Assembly: GCA_023055425.1 (NCBI GenBank)
Contig: JALGPY010000002.1
Location: 140,241,927-140,305,926 of the forward strand
Origin: Linanthus parryae
Lineage: Eukaryota; Streptophyta; Magnoliopsida; Ericales; Polemoniaceae
Length of the DNA stretch: 64,000 nucleotides
Reading direction: 5' to 3'
Part shown: positions 45,401 through 56,801 of the stretch, piece after piece
Position numbering within the stretch: position 1 is the first letter of the stretch
How the letters are laid out: each line of letters opens with the position of its first letter
Made by a program: the position numbers and the translations under genes
Notes under the pieces: model-generated
What the model saw: the letters and a program-made list of their open reading frames with translations, nothing else
What the model was told of the DNA's origin: nothing
The model's database searches: none

Positions 45401-46939
45401 TGTTGGAATTGAGCCCTAGAGGCAATCAATTTCTTGTGACAAATATATGGTTTTACAATTCATTATGTTATCGATATGGAGATATGTTAACATGAATGAA
45501 GTCCTTAGAATATAAATGTTATATTCTTAAATATCCCTAGTCGATTTTATTGATTAACAGGACAATCAACTATAGACTAGTATGGGGTTGGATTGATATG
45601 GAGATATCACGATCCAACACATGCGTATGCATTAGGATTAATGGCATACTGGATTGACCCATCTCCGAGAAGGCTACATACAAGTTATGTAAAGTCACAA
45701 GTGCTTCTCGAGGTGACAACGGTATTGTCATCCTTAGACTTGAAGTCACTAGATCATCTAGTTGTGTAGTATTGCGTTTTGGTGGCGTCAAACGCTGCAC
45801 CGTGACTGGGTAGTCATGAAGGCGCGTATCGGACACAATATGAAGCAAGCTTAGATATCGTAGTAATGTAGATATAATTTTTCCCTCCCAGATAACGGAG
45901 AAAATATCCTAGGCCACTCGAGGGATAGTGCTTATAAAATGTCTGGCCAGACTCAAATAAATCAATATGGGATATTGATGTTATTTGCACGAATAAGGCT
46001 AATCCCAGGATCGAGAAACTATGGATTTGATATACGAGTGTGACTTGTATGTCTCGTGTCCAATCCGGATATTGAGGCAAAGGGATGAGACAATACTTTC
46101 GCAAGGTTTGTCATCATGACTATTTATATTGGTTGGCTTGAATGGATGTCTTGCTAGAGGCCGCTCCATATTATTAATAGTTACTACCAACTAAATAGAC
46201 CTATGGGGTCACACGCCATATAGGGGTGAACTAGACTTGGGAATTAATTAATTAATATGATTTATTAATTAGAAGGATCAAATTGCAACAACTTTCTAAA
46301 TTAGTAGGACTAATATGCAAGTTGGACTAATCCATGTATATAAATGATTAGGATTTACCAATGTGGACTAATTCATGTAGGGACATGATTAGGATTTGCT
46401 AAGAGAACCAATCCATGTATGGACATGATTACGACTAGTTTGAAAAAGTGACTAATCCTTATTAGAGTAGGATTAAGATATGGGTTTTTTATGTAGTAGG
46501 ACATGGAGTTGTTGGACTATATAAAGAACACTCTTATCTTATTTTCTCTACACATCTACTTACTTCGAGTAGGAGAGAATAAATCAAGGAGATAAAGAGA
46601 GCAACAAAGGAGGCCGAAGCCCTCCCATTGCCGCACCTCTACCCGTCGTCCACCAAGAGGTTCCGAACCCTCTTCCTTTTTTATTCGTTGCATGATTTAT
46701 TCATCCTATTTCATTCTTCCTAGCTAGCACAAGGCGTTTGGAAGATCTAGATCTCAACTCTAGGCAGGGTTCAACCGAGATACGTGACACCATTCACGTT
46801 ACAAGTCATCACAGGAGACCTCTAAGGTGTGTTACTTGTTTTCCTTTACCATCGTTATGACTCTCTTCCTGTGATCCTTGGAGGGTCTTGAATGGATAAA
46901 TTCTTTCTTCCACTGCGTATCCATGGTCGAAACCCTAAA
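45401..46939 (+). repeat. Angela-like 3' LTR (plus element)
   Basis: This is 1539 bp, starting tgttggaattgagccctag and ending gaaaccctaaa. TATA box ctatataaag at 46518-46527. Compared with the 5' LTR it has the extra stretch near 46555-46610 and many substitutions. The short frames 45570-46190 and 33317-33571 on the other strand are the same LTR text and not genes. Confidence 0.9.
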
Positions 46940-46944
46940 GATTC
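46940..46944. other. Right target-site duplication GATTC
   Basis: GATTC is identical to 32853-32857 and is followed by the continuing minus-strand RT coding sequence. Confidence 0.95.
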
Positions 46945-47990
46945 CATCTCGAATCTCATGGCCTCAAACCACTTTTGAGAGTCTGGCCCTTTTATGGCCT
47001 CTTCATAGGTAGTAGGCTCATCATCTATGAGCATCGTGTCACTAGAATCAAACACGAGAATTACTTAACTCTCAGGCTCCTGGTGCACTCTAATAGATCT
47101 AGGAAGCTCTTGTGTTACTTCAACAGGCTGCTCCACACCATAGCATAATCAGTGCTTTGTGGTTCTTGAACTTCTTCAAGTTCTACAGTCATCCCCCTTG
47201 CTTCTTTAGAGACAAACTCTCTTTCTAGAAACACGCCGGACCGAGCAACAAACACTTGTTCTCAGTTGGATTGTAGAAATAATATCCCTAAGTTTCCTTA
47301 GGGTATCCCACAAACTGGCATTTGTCCAACTTAGGCCCTAACTTGTCTGATTGTAAATGTTTTACATAAACGTGTCAGCCCCAAATCTTCATGAATGACA
47401 CCATAGGACGACACCCACTCCACATCTCATGGGGTGTCTTCATGACTGATTTAGATGGAACACGGTTAATGGTGAAAGCTGCACATAATAGAGTGTAGCC
47501 CCAAAATGACAATGGAATATCAGTTTGACACATCGTAGATCGAACCATGTCCAAAAGTGTTCGATTCCTCCTCTCGGATATGTCATTCCATTGTGGCGTT
47601 CTATGTGGAGTGAGTTGGGATAATATCCCACACTCTCTGAGATAGTCGTCAAACTCTTGGCTCAAGTATTCACCTCCACGATCTTATCGTAGAGCCTTTA
47701 TACTTTTGCCAAGCTGCTTCTCTACTTCATTCTTGAATTCTTTGAACTTTTCAAAGGGCTCGGATTTGGCCGTCATATGGTATACAAATCCATATCTACT
47801 GAAATCATTAGTAAACGTGATGAAGTACACGTAACAACCCTTTGCAGGCGTGGAAAATGGCCCACATACATCAGTATGCACGAGTGCCAGTTGCTCACTA
47901 GTCCTCTCATATTTCTTATTGAAATGGGACTTTCTCTTTTTTTCCCAATAAAGAAGCCTTACATGTCTCATATGATTCAAAATCAAATCA
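46945..47990 (-). pseudogene. Angela-like integrase and RT entry (minus element)
   Basis: The integrase core reads LVHTDVCGPFSTPAKGCYVY, FTNDFSRYGFVYHM and EVEKQLGKSIKALR (47986-47684), then after a stop SQLTPHRTPQWNDISERRNR, TLLDMVRSTMCQTDIP and FSFWG-like text continuing to KTPHEMWSGCRP (47665-47375). The stretch 47374-47056 is a broken linker. The RT entry (DDEPTTYEEAIKGPDSQKWF, MRFEMES) is at 47055-46945 and runs across the GATTC site into 32857. Confidence 0.9.
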
Positions 47991-48296
47991 GTTTAGGAAT
48001 CCATCCGTATGGAGTCTAGATACACGTTTCTCGTTTATATGGCCTAAACGGCAGTGCCATAGATAAGCAGGATTTAAATTATTCATTTAATCTTCTTGGT
48101 ATGAATGTTATACTTAGATCAAGGATATATACTCCATTAAATAATTTCCCACTACAATAGTGAATACTATCTACATAAATGGAACAACAATTGTTCTTTA
48201 TTGAAATAGTAAAACATCCTTGTCCAAACAAGAAATAGAAATAATGTTTCTGCTCATAGCAGGCACAAAATAGCAATTATTTAATTTTAAAACTAA

Positions 48297-49311
48297 TCAT
48301 GAAGGCAGAGACAGACCGTACATGCCTACAGCAAATGCAGCAACCTTTGCTCCATTCTCAATGCGCATATCTATCTTTCCTTTAGCCAATCTTCTACTTC
48401 TCTTTAGATCCTGCACATTTCGGCAAATGTGAGATCCACATCTAGTATCCAATACCCAAGATGAAGAGCAAGTAATATTGAAATCTATAACAAAAATACC
48501 TGGTGGTGGTGGAATAACTATTCCAAGCCTCTTGTCCTCCTGATATTTTGGGCAGTTCCTCCTCAAGTGTCCAGGCTGACTGCAGTAGTGACACTTACAT
48601 TTAGACACACTTTTGGCAACGCCACCAAGAGGTTTAAGGGTAGGTTCCTTGGACTTGGAAACCGACTTGCCTTTGCCCTTGGAGGATGAGGCAAACCTTT
48701 TGCCCTTTCCCTTGTTGATGCTTTGTTCAGCTGTCCACAACATATGGAGTAAATCTGGAAGAGGTTTCACGATCTTATGCATGTTATATTTCATGATGAA
48801 CTGTCCGTAAATTTCAGGAAACGATTGCAAGATGAGATCGGTGGCCAACTCTTGACCCACCGGAAACCCTAGGCGGTCAAGGCTCTCAAGGTAGCCGATC
48901 ATACGCAACACGTGCGGCCCCAAGGGGGTTTCCTCTGACAGATGACATTTGAACAATGCCTTGGAAACTTCATACCCTTGCCTGCTCTTGGAAGAGCTGC
49001 TTCAAGTGTTCGATCATATCGACTGCATTCATGTTCTCGTTTTGCTTCTGAATGTCAGAGGACATGGTGCAAAGCATGAGGCAGGACGCATCATTAGCGT
49101 CATCAACACACTTCTGATACACCTTTAGGGCTGCAGGAGTGTTGTTTTCCGGACCATCAGGAACTTGCTTATCTTGAGCATACAGTTTCTTTTCTTGATT
49201 GAGAACGATTCTCTAGTTTATGTACAAGTCTAGAAAATTGGTCACGAGAAGCTTGTCCTTCTCAAGGACAGAGCGTAGGGAATGAGATGAGTTCGATGAT
49301 TTGTTTGACAT
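48297..49311 (-). pseudogene. Angela-like gag and protease (minus element)
   Basis: The likely start is ATG 49311 (MSNKSSNSSHSLRS). Gag contains DKLLVTNFLDLYIN, then two stops (about 49213 and 48975). It is open from 48956 (RMIGYLESLDRLGFPVGQEL, LILQSFPEIYGQFIMKYNM), with a Lys/Ser-rich basic tract (KGKGKRFASSSKGKGKS), the knuckle CHYCSQPGHLRRNC and the protease start WVLDTRCGSHIC. In the protease the position after Asp-Thr is Arg rather than Gly, so the active site looks dead. The open part is 219 codons. Confidence 0.9.
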
Positions 49312-50745
49312 TGGAATTCTTCAAAAATAAAAATACGCGAGTTTTAGTATTTGTGAACAATTAACTATATTTAATAATGTCTAGATTATTTAATACAGCT
49401 CCCACAATTTTTTTTACGGATTAATAACCCTCAAATATTAATGCGGAGAATATCTTTATATTTCCTAGTGGGTGCCAAGATCAATATTTCATTTCTTGTG
49501 AGCTTGATTTGGCAAGTCACCCAAAATTAGTTATTTAGGTAGGAATAATTTCCAATTGCATCCTTATGCAAGTCTTGGTTCAATTGAGCAAATGAATCCT
49601 TATTTATTCATCCCATGGATAATCCCAATTGTTTGCCTCTAGGCTTTTAATCTTATTAAAATCACCTCGTTGCGTCTAACCTCTTACTTAGACAGGTGCA
49701 CATTATTTGCTTGTGCCATCGCAACACAATCATGACAAATCAAGTCTCCTTGATTTTGCATGCACGAGCTTGATAATCATGATCATGAAGAGTATCTAAA
49801 TAACGAGAATGAAAAAATGTAATATTTGAGTTGAGGGATTTTATCTTTAATTTTAAATTATTTTGTTGATCCATATCAACTGATCTACTTATTTCAGTTT
49901 GGAAAAAACTCCAAATAAAAGATCCGGGTTGTTAATTATCTTACTATCAAATTGCATGCATCATCCATACACCAACAACAATAATAAGACAATAAAGTAA
50001 ACATACACAAAAAAAATTAACGTGATATGGATATGGCCTCCTAGACTAAGATATTCCCACGCCAATGAGAATATCTACGAACCTTAGAATATAAAATGTA
50101 TCTCCATGTGCCTCTATCTCTTGGTCCATCCTTCATAGCCTTGTGGAATGTCCATGCTCCATGTTGTGGCTCCTTTAATTCTTTGGGCTTGTTTTCTTCA
50201 ATCTTCGCTATCTATCTATTTTATCTAGCACTAGCTAACATCTCTACTAAATAAAATAAATCTCACAAGTTGAGAAAAGTACCGACTCGCAGATCATAAA
50301 CCCTAATTAATTATTACATGAAATTGATCAGCTCGCAGGCCGTAAACAAAACACAATAATTCAACATCCACAACAAACTGCATCTAAGGCCATATCCAAT
50401 CACCATAGGAATTGCACACAAACATTTAAAACCAATTTTTAACGCGCTTAGTCAATTTTAATTGGTTTTGGATGTGCTAGGGTTAGAATGGTCCAAGGGG
50501 TCCACTATCAATATAGCCGAACCGCCCAAAAAGACCAGGCGCGGTTTTGGAACGGTCGGCCGAGCCCCACGCGGAGCCGAGCATTACGCTAGGCCAGCCC
50601 GAGCCCTTGGTCGTGCCCTAGCTTGGGAGGTAAGGCAAGGGGGGCGGTCCCTAGGGGTGGCCGAACCTCCTTAGGGAGTTGTTTCCAAAACAACTTATTG
50701 CCTTGTTGCTCAAGTTTAGTTGTTTCCAAGTTTAGTTGTTTCCAA
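49312..50745 (-). other. Leader of the minus Angela-like element
   Basis: This is the untranslated 5' region, homologous to 34347-34745 plus 40749-41985. The plus-strand frame at 50462-50674 is Arg/Gly-rich by composition only. The outer end (50709-50752) has agtttagttgtttcca repeated twice, then joins LINE sequence without LTR or primer site. Confidence 0.75.
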
Positions 50746-50752
50746 GTTTAGT

Positions 50753-53160
50753 TGCTCAAGACATAGAATGCTCGTGGTGCCGGCAATAGCTCTTCCGAGA
50801 ATATGTTTATCTAACTTGTAAAGATTCACAAGTTTTAGATCGCAGTGATTATTCAGCCTAAGATCCCCATTTCTAGTATGGGCAGTTTCTTTAATGATCA
50901 AAGGTTTACTGGACTCTCATACTCAGATCCGGTGGGTATGAAAGGAGGTATATGGATGGTTTGGAAACCAGCAGAGGTGACTGTCTCCACACTAAGCATC
51001 AAAAGCCAAGCCATTCATGCGATCGTTAAGAGTGAGAGACATGTGTGATGGAATTTCTCATCATTTTATGGTAGCCCTAATCCAAGTATGAGAAATCAAA
51101 TGTGGGAGGAGATGGCTGAACAAATGAGAGATTCAGATGAACCTTGGTTGGTTGCAGGGGATTTGGATGACATCTCTAGTCCTCATGATAAAAGAAGATT
51201 CAACCCCATTAATAATGGCAAAAAAATCAAGAGATTCAAAGACAATGTTAATAAATGCAAGCTCATGGATTTAAGTTTCACTGGTCCTAAGATGACCTGG
51301 ACTAATGGAAGACAAGGCTTGGCTAATACTATGGAGAAGCTGGATAGGGCTTTATGCAATGGGAATTGGAGGTTGTTGAACCCTAAAGCTATGGTGAGAA
51401 ACCTCCCAGGAACCTTCTCTGACCATGCTCCACTCTTGATCCAGGTGGATGGTAGGAGTTCTTTTAACCCTTCCCTTAAAAGTTTTAAATTTGAAGCAAC
51501 TTAATTGGACTACTTCTCCTGATTTCAATGAGTGTGGCTGATTGCTGGCCTAAGGATGACTATCTAAAACTTACTAAAAAATCTGAGTTTCTGAAAAATG
51601 AAATTAACTTGGACTAAACTGAATTTTGGTAATATTTTCATAAATAAAAGGTGGATTTTGGGAAGAAGGAATACAAAAAGCTCAAATTGTGAGTTACTCT
51701 CAGAATCTTTTTCTTCTTGAGTTGGATTTAATAAAAATAAATAAAACACTGTTGTGCATCAAGAAGAACTTCTTTGGTTCCAAAATTCAAGAGAAGATTG
51801 GGTTTGTAATGGTGATATAAACACTAAGTACTTTCACCTTGCTATTGTTGTTAAAAATAGAAGGAAAAGTATTAAATTTCTAAAGAATGATTCAAATGTT
51901 GGTTAAGTGACCCCAAGGATTAGGCTAATCTTGTCAACAAATATTTCATCAAGTTATTTTCTGCTGATAATGTTATCAGTGGCAACACTAACCTTGACTG
52001 GAGTCAGATTCTGCACGCTTCCGTGGACCAATTGGACAAAAACATGCATGTGACTGATTCGAATATGAAATAGGTTTAATATACTTTTTGGAGTATGAGT
52101 TCTTTCAAAGCTCCTAGTAAAGATGGGTTGCAACCTATCTTCTATAAAAAAAAAGTAGTGTGGATGTTTTTAAGATCATGACTAACTGTTTTGAGAACTC
52201 CTCTTTTATTAATGAGACATGGGTTTGTATGATTCCTAAAAAAGATGCCCCTGAGAAAATTACTGATTTTAGGCCCATTAGTCTTTGTAATACTAATTAC
52301 AAAGCTCTTGCAAAAGTTATTGTGGCCAGATTTAGACCTGTTTTGCATAATTTGATTGGTCCTTTTCAAAGTAGCTTTCTTCCTGGTAGAGCTACTGAAG
52401 ATAACATTATCATTACCTGAGAAGTGATTATTACCCTCAAAAACGGAAAGACAAGTTTGGGGAGATGGTTGTCAAAATTGATCTTGAGAAGGCTTATGAC
52501 AGAATTTCTTTGAACTTCATCCATGATACTTTGATTTTGTTTGACTTTCCTATTAAACCTGTTAATCTTATTATGTGTTGTGTTAATGATGTCAACAACT
52601 TTCCTATGGAATGGGCAACCACTTCCTAGTTTTAACACTTCTAGATGACTCAGATAGGGAGACCCTCTGTCTCCATATTTGTTTGTTTTATGCATAGAAA
52701 GACTTTATCTCATGATTGAGCATCAGATTAGGATGAAGAATTGGTTTAGGATCAAAACCTCAATAATGGTCCCTCTTTGTCTCACATCTTCTATGCTGAT
52801 GATCTTATGCTCTTTGGAAGATGTGATGATATTACTTGTAACAAAATGAAAGATGTGTTGGAAGATTTTGAAAAAAATATATGGTCTTAATGTCAATTTC
52901 AACAAATCAAATATTTTTTCTCTAAGAAGACCCCTAGAACGGCTATTAATAACAGTGTTAACACTTTGGGTATTGAGGTTGGTACTTCCTTCGGAAGGTA
53001 TCTTGGCATTAATCTTGTTCGTGACAAGTTTGATAGAAATTGCAATATTGGAGAATGACTTGAAGATACAAGTTAACATCCCATATGCTGTAAAGGGATT
53101 GCTGAGAATGATTGTATGGGTATTGGTAGTTTCATGTAATGTTTTGCTGTAGGTTTGTTT
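50753..53160 (+). pseudogene. LINE (L1 type) ORF2: endonuclease and reverse transcriptase relic
   Basis: The endonuclease-like part reads SDPVGMKGGIWMVW, FYGSPNPSMRNQMWEEMAEQ, EPWLVAGDLDDISSPHDKRR, KLMDLSFTGPKMTWTNGR and LPGTFSDHAPLLIQ (50845-51504). The linker is broken. RT parts are NETWVCMIPKKDAPEKITDF, RPISLCNTNYKALAKVIVAR and FQSSFLPGRATEDNII (52160-52420), then the palm with FYADDLMLFG near 52790 and SFGRYLGINLVRDKF near 52985. The N-terminal part of the endonuclease and everything after the RT thumb are missing. It probably belongs to the ORF1 at 28550-29938. Confidence 0.85.
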
Positions 53161-53324
53161 CTTGCTTTGTGTTTATTTTCCGAAATATCAAGAAAAAGTC
53201 TGCAACTTTTCTTTTGATTATTAGTAACGTTGTAATCATATTTTTATTTTTGAACTAGTATATTTGTTTTTTTACCAATAATTTATTATTCTCATGTGTT
53301 TTAAAACAATGTTTTATGTTTAAT
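53161..53324. other. A/T-rich tail region after the LINE
   Basis: No gene. T-rich text (ttgtttttttaccaataa) could be decayed LINE 3' end, but no poly-A tail or target duplication is seen. Confidence 0.35.
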
Positions 53325-53495
53325 GTATTAGCCCGTATGCAGCCCAAACCCGAATTGATTTTTATGATTTGGGCTTTGACGGGCTGGCAATGCTTTTAAC
53401 TCGGGCTGGACTGGACTTGGGCAGCCTTAAAAGAACTCCGGCTCATGCTTGGGTTGGACTAGACTTTGCCAGCCCGCCCGATTTGCTGTCCTAGA
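53325..53495 (-). mobile_element. Possible hAT-type terminal fragment
   Basis: Read on the minus strand it begins CTAGGACAGCAAATCGGGC and continues with repeated GGGCTGG and CCCGAG blocks. This resembles the ends of plant hAT elements, which start near CAGGG/CAGGA and carry GGGC/GCCC-rich subterminal repeats. The other end and an 8-bp duplication were not found, so this is a weak assignment. Confidence 0.35.
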
Positions 53496-54380
53496 AGAAG
53501 GCGAGTGATGAACTTTACTTTTGTTTCAATTTCCTTCCCTTGGGTTATTTTTAAAATTCATAATGTCCGGACATAAAGGTCACATGCAAGCCCCGTGTCT
53601 AATTGCGCCCAAAAACTCAACGACTGTTAGCTTCTAGTACTTATTTTCAATTTTTTTAAAATTATGATATCGTGACTGCACCATTTAAAAGTATGGATAT
53701 CAAATTCACGGATAAAGTAAACTATGGGTATCTTCAGTGCAATTTTTACTTTGATTTATGTCAAACCTGTCTTGTCACATTTCATTTTGGTTGACACTCA
53801 CTAATTTGCATCTTCAATGAAAACGACGCCACTGCGTTTTCCACTACAATGCTACTTCTTATCATCACGAACAACTCCACATTTTGAATGTACGTCTTCA
53901 TAATAGCGAACTCTGTTGGAATTGTTGTGGAATTTTGGTGAAAGTGAGGAAATTCTGAATTTTAGAGGAGATAAAGAAGAATTTTTACTGTAGGCTAAGG
54001 AAGTCTAGGATCCCTTTTCAAGATAGCGATTTTCCCCATTGTATGGTGCAAAATGAGCTACACTGAAACACTATCTCCTGATACAATACCTACCGCGTTG
54101 GAGAAGAAATAAGACTGCACTTCGTGTTTTATCTTAAATTACCCAACAAGAAACAAGTAATTGAATCAGAGACATGTTAAGGGAAGACTTGGATGATTGA
54201 CAACTCATACGGAAGACAGAATTTATCAGGAGCCAATAGGTTCTTAGACACCTTTTCAAAAGGGGACACAAATATTCCGAGAACACGCAGTATGAACTAA
54301 CACATAATTTTGGAATAGTTATTAATGGAAATTTAAGTAAAATACTTTGAGAATTTTTACACAACAATAGGTACTAAAAT
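53496..54380. other. Unassigned intergenic sequence
   Basis: I see no gene, repeat family or regulatory site I can support. The minus-strand frame at 54134-54367 shows no domain. Confidence 0.4.
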
Positions 54381-54560
54381 GAGCAAGACAAGAAACCCAG
54401 CCTCTTCTCAGCACTCTTCGGGTCTTTGAGTTCTTTCTTCAACGTTTCAAATAAGGGCAAGGGTAGCGCCTCCAAGACTAGAGCTGCTTCAGGTCCGGAA
54501 GCCACCATGATCACTACAGCCAAGCAGTTCCCTTAGCCCAAGATTAAATTAGGTTAGTAA
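54378..54560 (+). other. Short coding-like fragment of unknown origin
   Basis: A frame starting ATG 54378 (MSKTRNPASSQHSSGL) stops at once. The neighbouring frame then reads SLSSFFNVSNKGKG and SASKTRAASGPEATMITTAK, with one TAG before ending at KIKLG followed by GTTAGTA, which looks like a splice donor. The composition is protein-like (Ser/Lys/Ala). I do not recognise it. It could be the first exon of a decayed gene or chance. Confidence 0.25.
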
Positions 54561-54959
54561 TTCTCCTTGATGGGAAATTTTATTTTCTCTAAGAGTAAAT
54601 GATGTGACTTGCTCTAATCCATACAACAGAGAACACATTGAAGAAAAAGAATGAGTGGCAGACAAAAGAAAGTGTATTTTCTACGTATCTTGACGTGTCC
54701 TAACGTATCTTCTAATGTATTGATTAGAGCACCATGTCAAATTTCCCCTTGGAATAAGCAATAATTAATCCTCTTTGATTTCCCTAGGGATTTATGAGGC
54801 ATGGCTTTTTGTGTGTGTTATGTCGAGTCACTGGAATGGATTGCGTCTATTCCCTCTATATACTTTCCCCATATGAATCGACATAAATGTTTAAGATAAG
54901 GCCACATGATATTTACTTGGATGTAAAACAATAGCATAAATTGCAGGGCAAGGCTGAAC

Positions 54960-55352
54960 TAACCACATATAAATCTACAACATGAAATATAGCGGAAGAT
55001 TCATGTGTTTACCTCTTCGCCTAAGCTCCTAGCGCAGCGGATTGATCTTGTTGTTGCTTTCTTTCACGTGCCTACACCTTGAAATTGATCCCACCGGTCT
55101 TAGTGTTAATCACGAGGAAGAACACCTTGATTCACCCCACGTATCACCTTCTTGGATGTAGTTGGAGAGAGACTAGGTTTCTCTACAACTTGAGAATGTA
55201 TGTGGACAGTGTGTCTCTACACGATGACTAGCATTATAATATGTAGGAGGTTGACTCTTTATATAGGCAAAAATTCTCCTAGGTTTGCACATTAAACCCT
55301 TAGAGTTTGAGCCTTTGCTACTAATCCTCTTTAGGTTCGTGTCTCACTGCAA
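54960..55352 (-). repeat. LTR-like sequence next to a copia fragment
   Basis: It contains a minus-strand TATA-like cctatataaag at about 55256-55266 and lies immediately beyond the point where copia RNase H coding stops (55353). There is no second copy in the window to prove it is an LTR. It could also be flanking DNA from a rearrangement. Confidence 0.3.
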
Positions 55353-56801
55353 CTAACCCCATGGATCAGACTGATATCTGCTAACTAAACCGACATCATG
55401 ACATATGTCGGGCCTTGTACACATCATTGCGTACATTAAACTTCCGATAGCACTTGCGTAGGGTATTTTGGCCATTTGGTCATTCTCGTGTCGGGTTTTA
55501 GGAAACATTTCTAGACTGAGTTTCTCGCCATGAGAAATGGGAGTGTCAAGCGGTTTAGCATCATACATCCTGAATCGTTCAAGTATCTTCTTGATATACG
55601 CCTCTTGCGACAATCCTAGAAGTCTCTTGGAGCGATCTCTCAGGATCTTTATCCCGAGGATGTAGCTTGCTTCACCCATATCCTTCTTTGAAAAACGAGA
55701 GGATAATCACCCTTTGGTGGCCTTGAGCATTTCTATATCATTTCTCGCCAATAGTATGTCATCCACATAAAGAGACAAATCATAATTTTTTTTCTGAGCT
55801 TTTGACATTATCACAGTGATCCTCTTCCACCATTGTGAAGCCATATGCCACAATGTCTTGATGGAACTTCAAATACCACTGTCTCGAGGACTATTTAAGC
55901 CCATAGATGGACTTGATCAGTTTGCACATTTTTTGCTCCTAACCTTCCATCTCGAAGCATTTCGGCTGAGTCATGTAGATCTACTCATCTAGTTCCCCAC
56001 TGAGAAATGCAGTCTTAACATCCATATTATGTAGCTCTAAGTTCATGCTAGCTACTATGGCTAAGATCAGGCGAATGGAGGCTATTCTCACAACTGGGGA
56101 GAAGGTATCGTCATAATCTACACCCTGCTGTTGCATGTAGCCTTTTGCCAGAAGTCGGGCTTTGTGCCTCTCCATGCTTCCGTCTGCCTTCCTTTTGACC
56201 TTGAAAATCCACTTGTTTCCAATGGCCCAACGTCGTGGAGGCAAGTCAACTAAATCCCAAACATGATTGGTTTTCAATGACTCTAGTTCTTCTTGTAAAG
56301 CAATGTTCCATTCTTTCTTGTCAGGTTATGAGAGAGCCTCGTACAATGTCCTAGGTTCATCATCTTCTTGCGCGGTGACCATTATGGCCTCCCCTTCGAT
56401 GTCAAATCGTCGACGGGGTACGCTCCCACGAGAGCTCCTACGCGAGGAGGGTTCTTCTTAAGCATCATCATCATATATGATGGGTTGCTCACTGGGAAAG
56501 TCACTCCGACTGTTCTGAAGATCCATAGGGACTGTTCCCAATAGGTCTGTGGAGAACTAAGTTTCAACCAGTGGTTCCTCTTCTTCATAGATAATACCAT
56601 CTCCACGAGCTTCTCTCTGACTAGGAAAATCTCCCTCGAGAAATTCAACGTCTCGCGACTCCATCTCTATTAGACTGCCATCCGGCTGTTGTGCTATGAA
56701 TACATAACCCTTTGAGTGCTCTGATTAACGTATGAAGATGCACTTCTTTCCTCTAGCACCCAATTTCCCATGAACATGGGAGACGTTACGTGCATAGGCT
56801 G
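55353..56801 (-). pseudogene. Copia reverse transcriptase fragment
   Basis: The RT entry is open from 56277 (NHVWDLVDLPPRRWAIGNKW, RHKARLLAKGYMQQQGVDYD, DTFSPVVRIASIRLILAIVA, MDVKTAFLSGELDE). The palm (about 55720-55980) is broken, with the YVDD region near 55765 damaged. The distal RT is open from 55679 (ASYILGIKILRDRSKRLLGL, AIGSLMYAMMCTRPDICHDV). The integrase-RT linker (56300-56650) is acidic and broken. Coding is cut at 55353 on one side and by the Athila-like LTR at 56802 on the other. It is a different copia lineage from the Angela- and SIRE-like copies. Confidence 0.85.

Larger units (their letters stand above)
32858..46939 (+). mobile_element. Angela/Tork-like copia element, plus strand, decayed, nested in a relative
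   Basis: LTRs are at 32858-34332 and 45401-46939, with target duplication GATTC, a primer-site relic after the 5' LTR and a polypurine tract before the 3' LTR. The internal region keeps the copia order but has no open frame of useful length. A non-autonomous Athila-like element (34746-40748) splits its leader. Leader and LTR match the surrounding minus element, so a family member inserted into another in opposite orientation. Confidence 0.9.
29939..50745 (-). mobile_element. Angela/Tork-like copia element, minus strand, 5' LTR missing
   Basis: The 3' LTR is at 29939-31339. RNase H and RT lie at 31354-32857, and after removal of the nested insertion (32858-46939) the RT start, integrase, protease and gag follow to 49311, with a leader to about 50745. 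The order on the minus strand (gag, PR, IN, RT, RH) is copia. The element interrupts a LINE. No primer site or 5' LTR is found at the right end; the leader stops in a short repeat and LINE ORF2 resumes. A deletion at that junction is the simplest explanation. Confidence 0.85.

Noticed and set aside
50462..50674. Plus-strand Arg/Gly-rich ORF
   Set aside because: It is GC-rich leader sequence of the Angela-like family, seen again (reversed and diverged) at 34590-34745 as non-coding.
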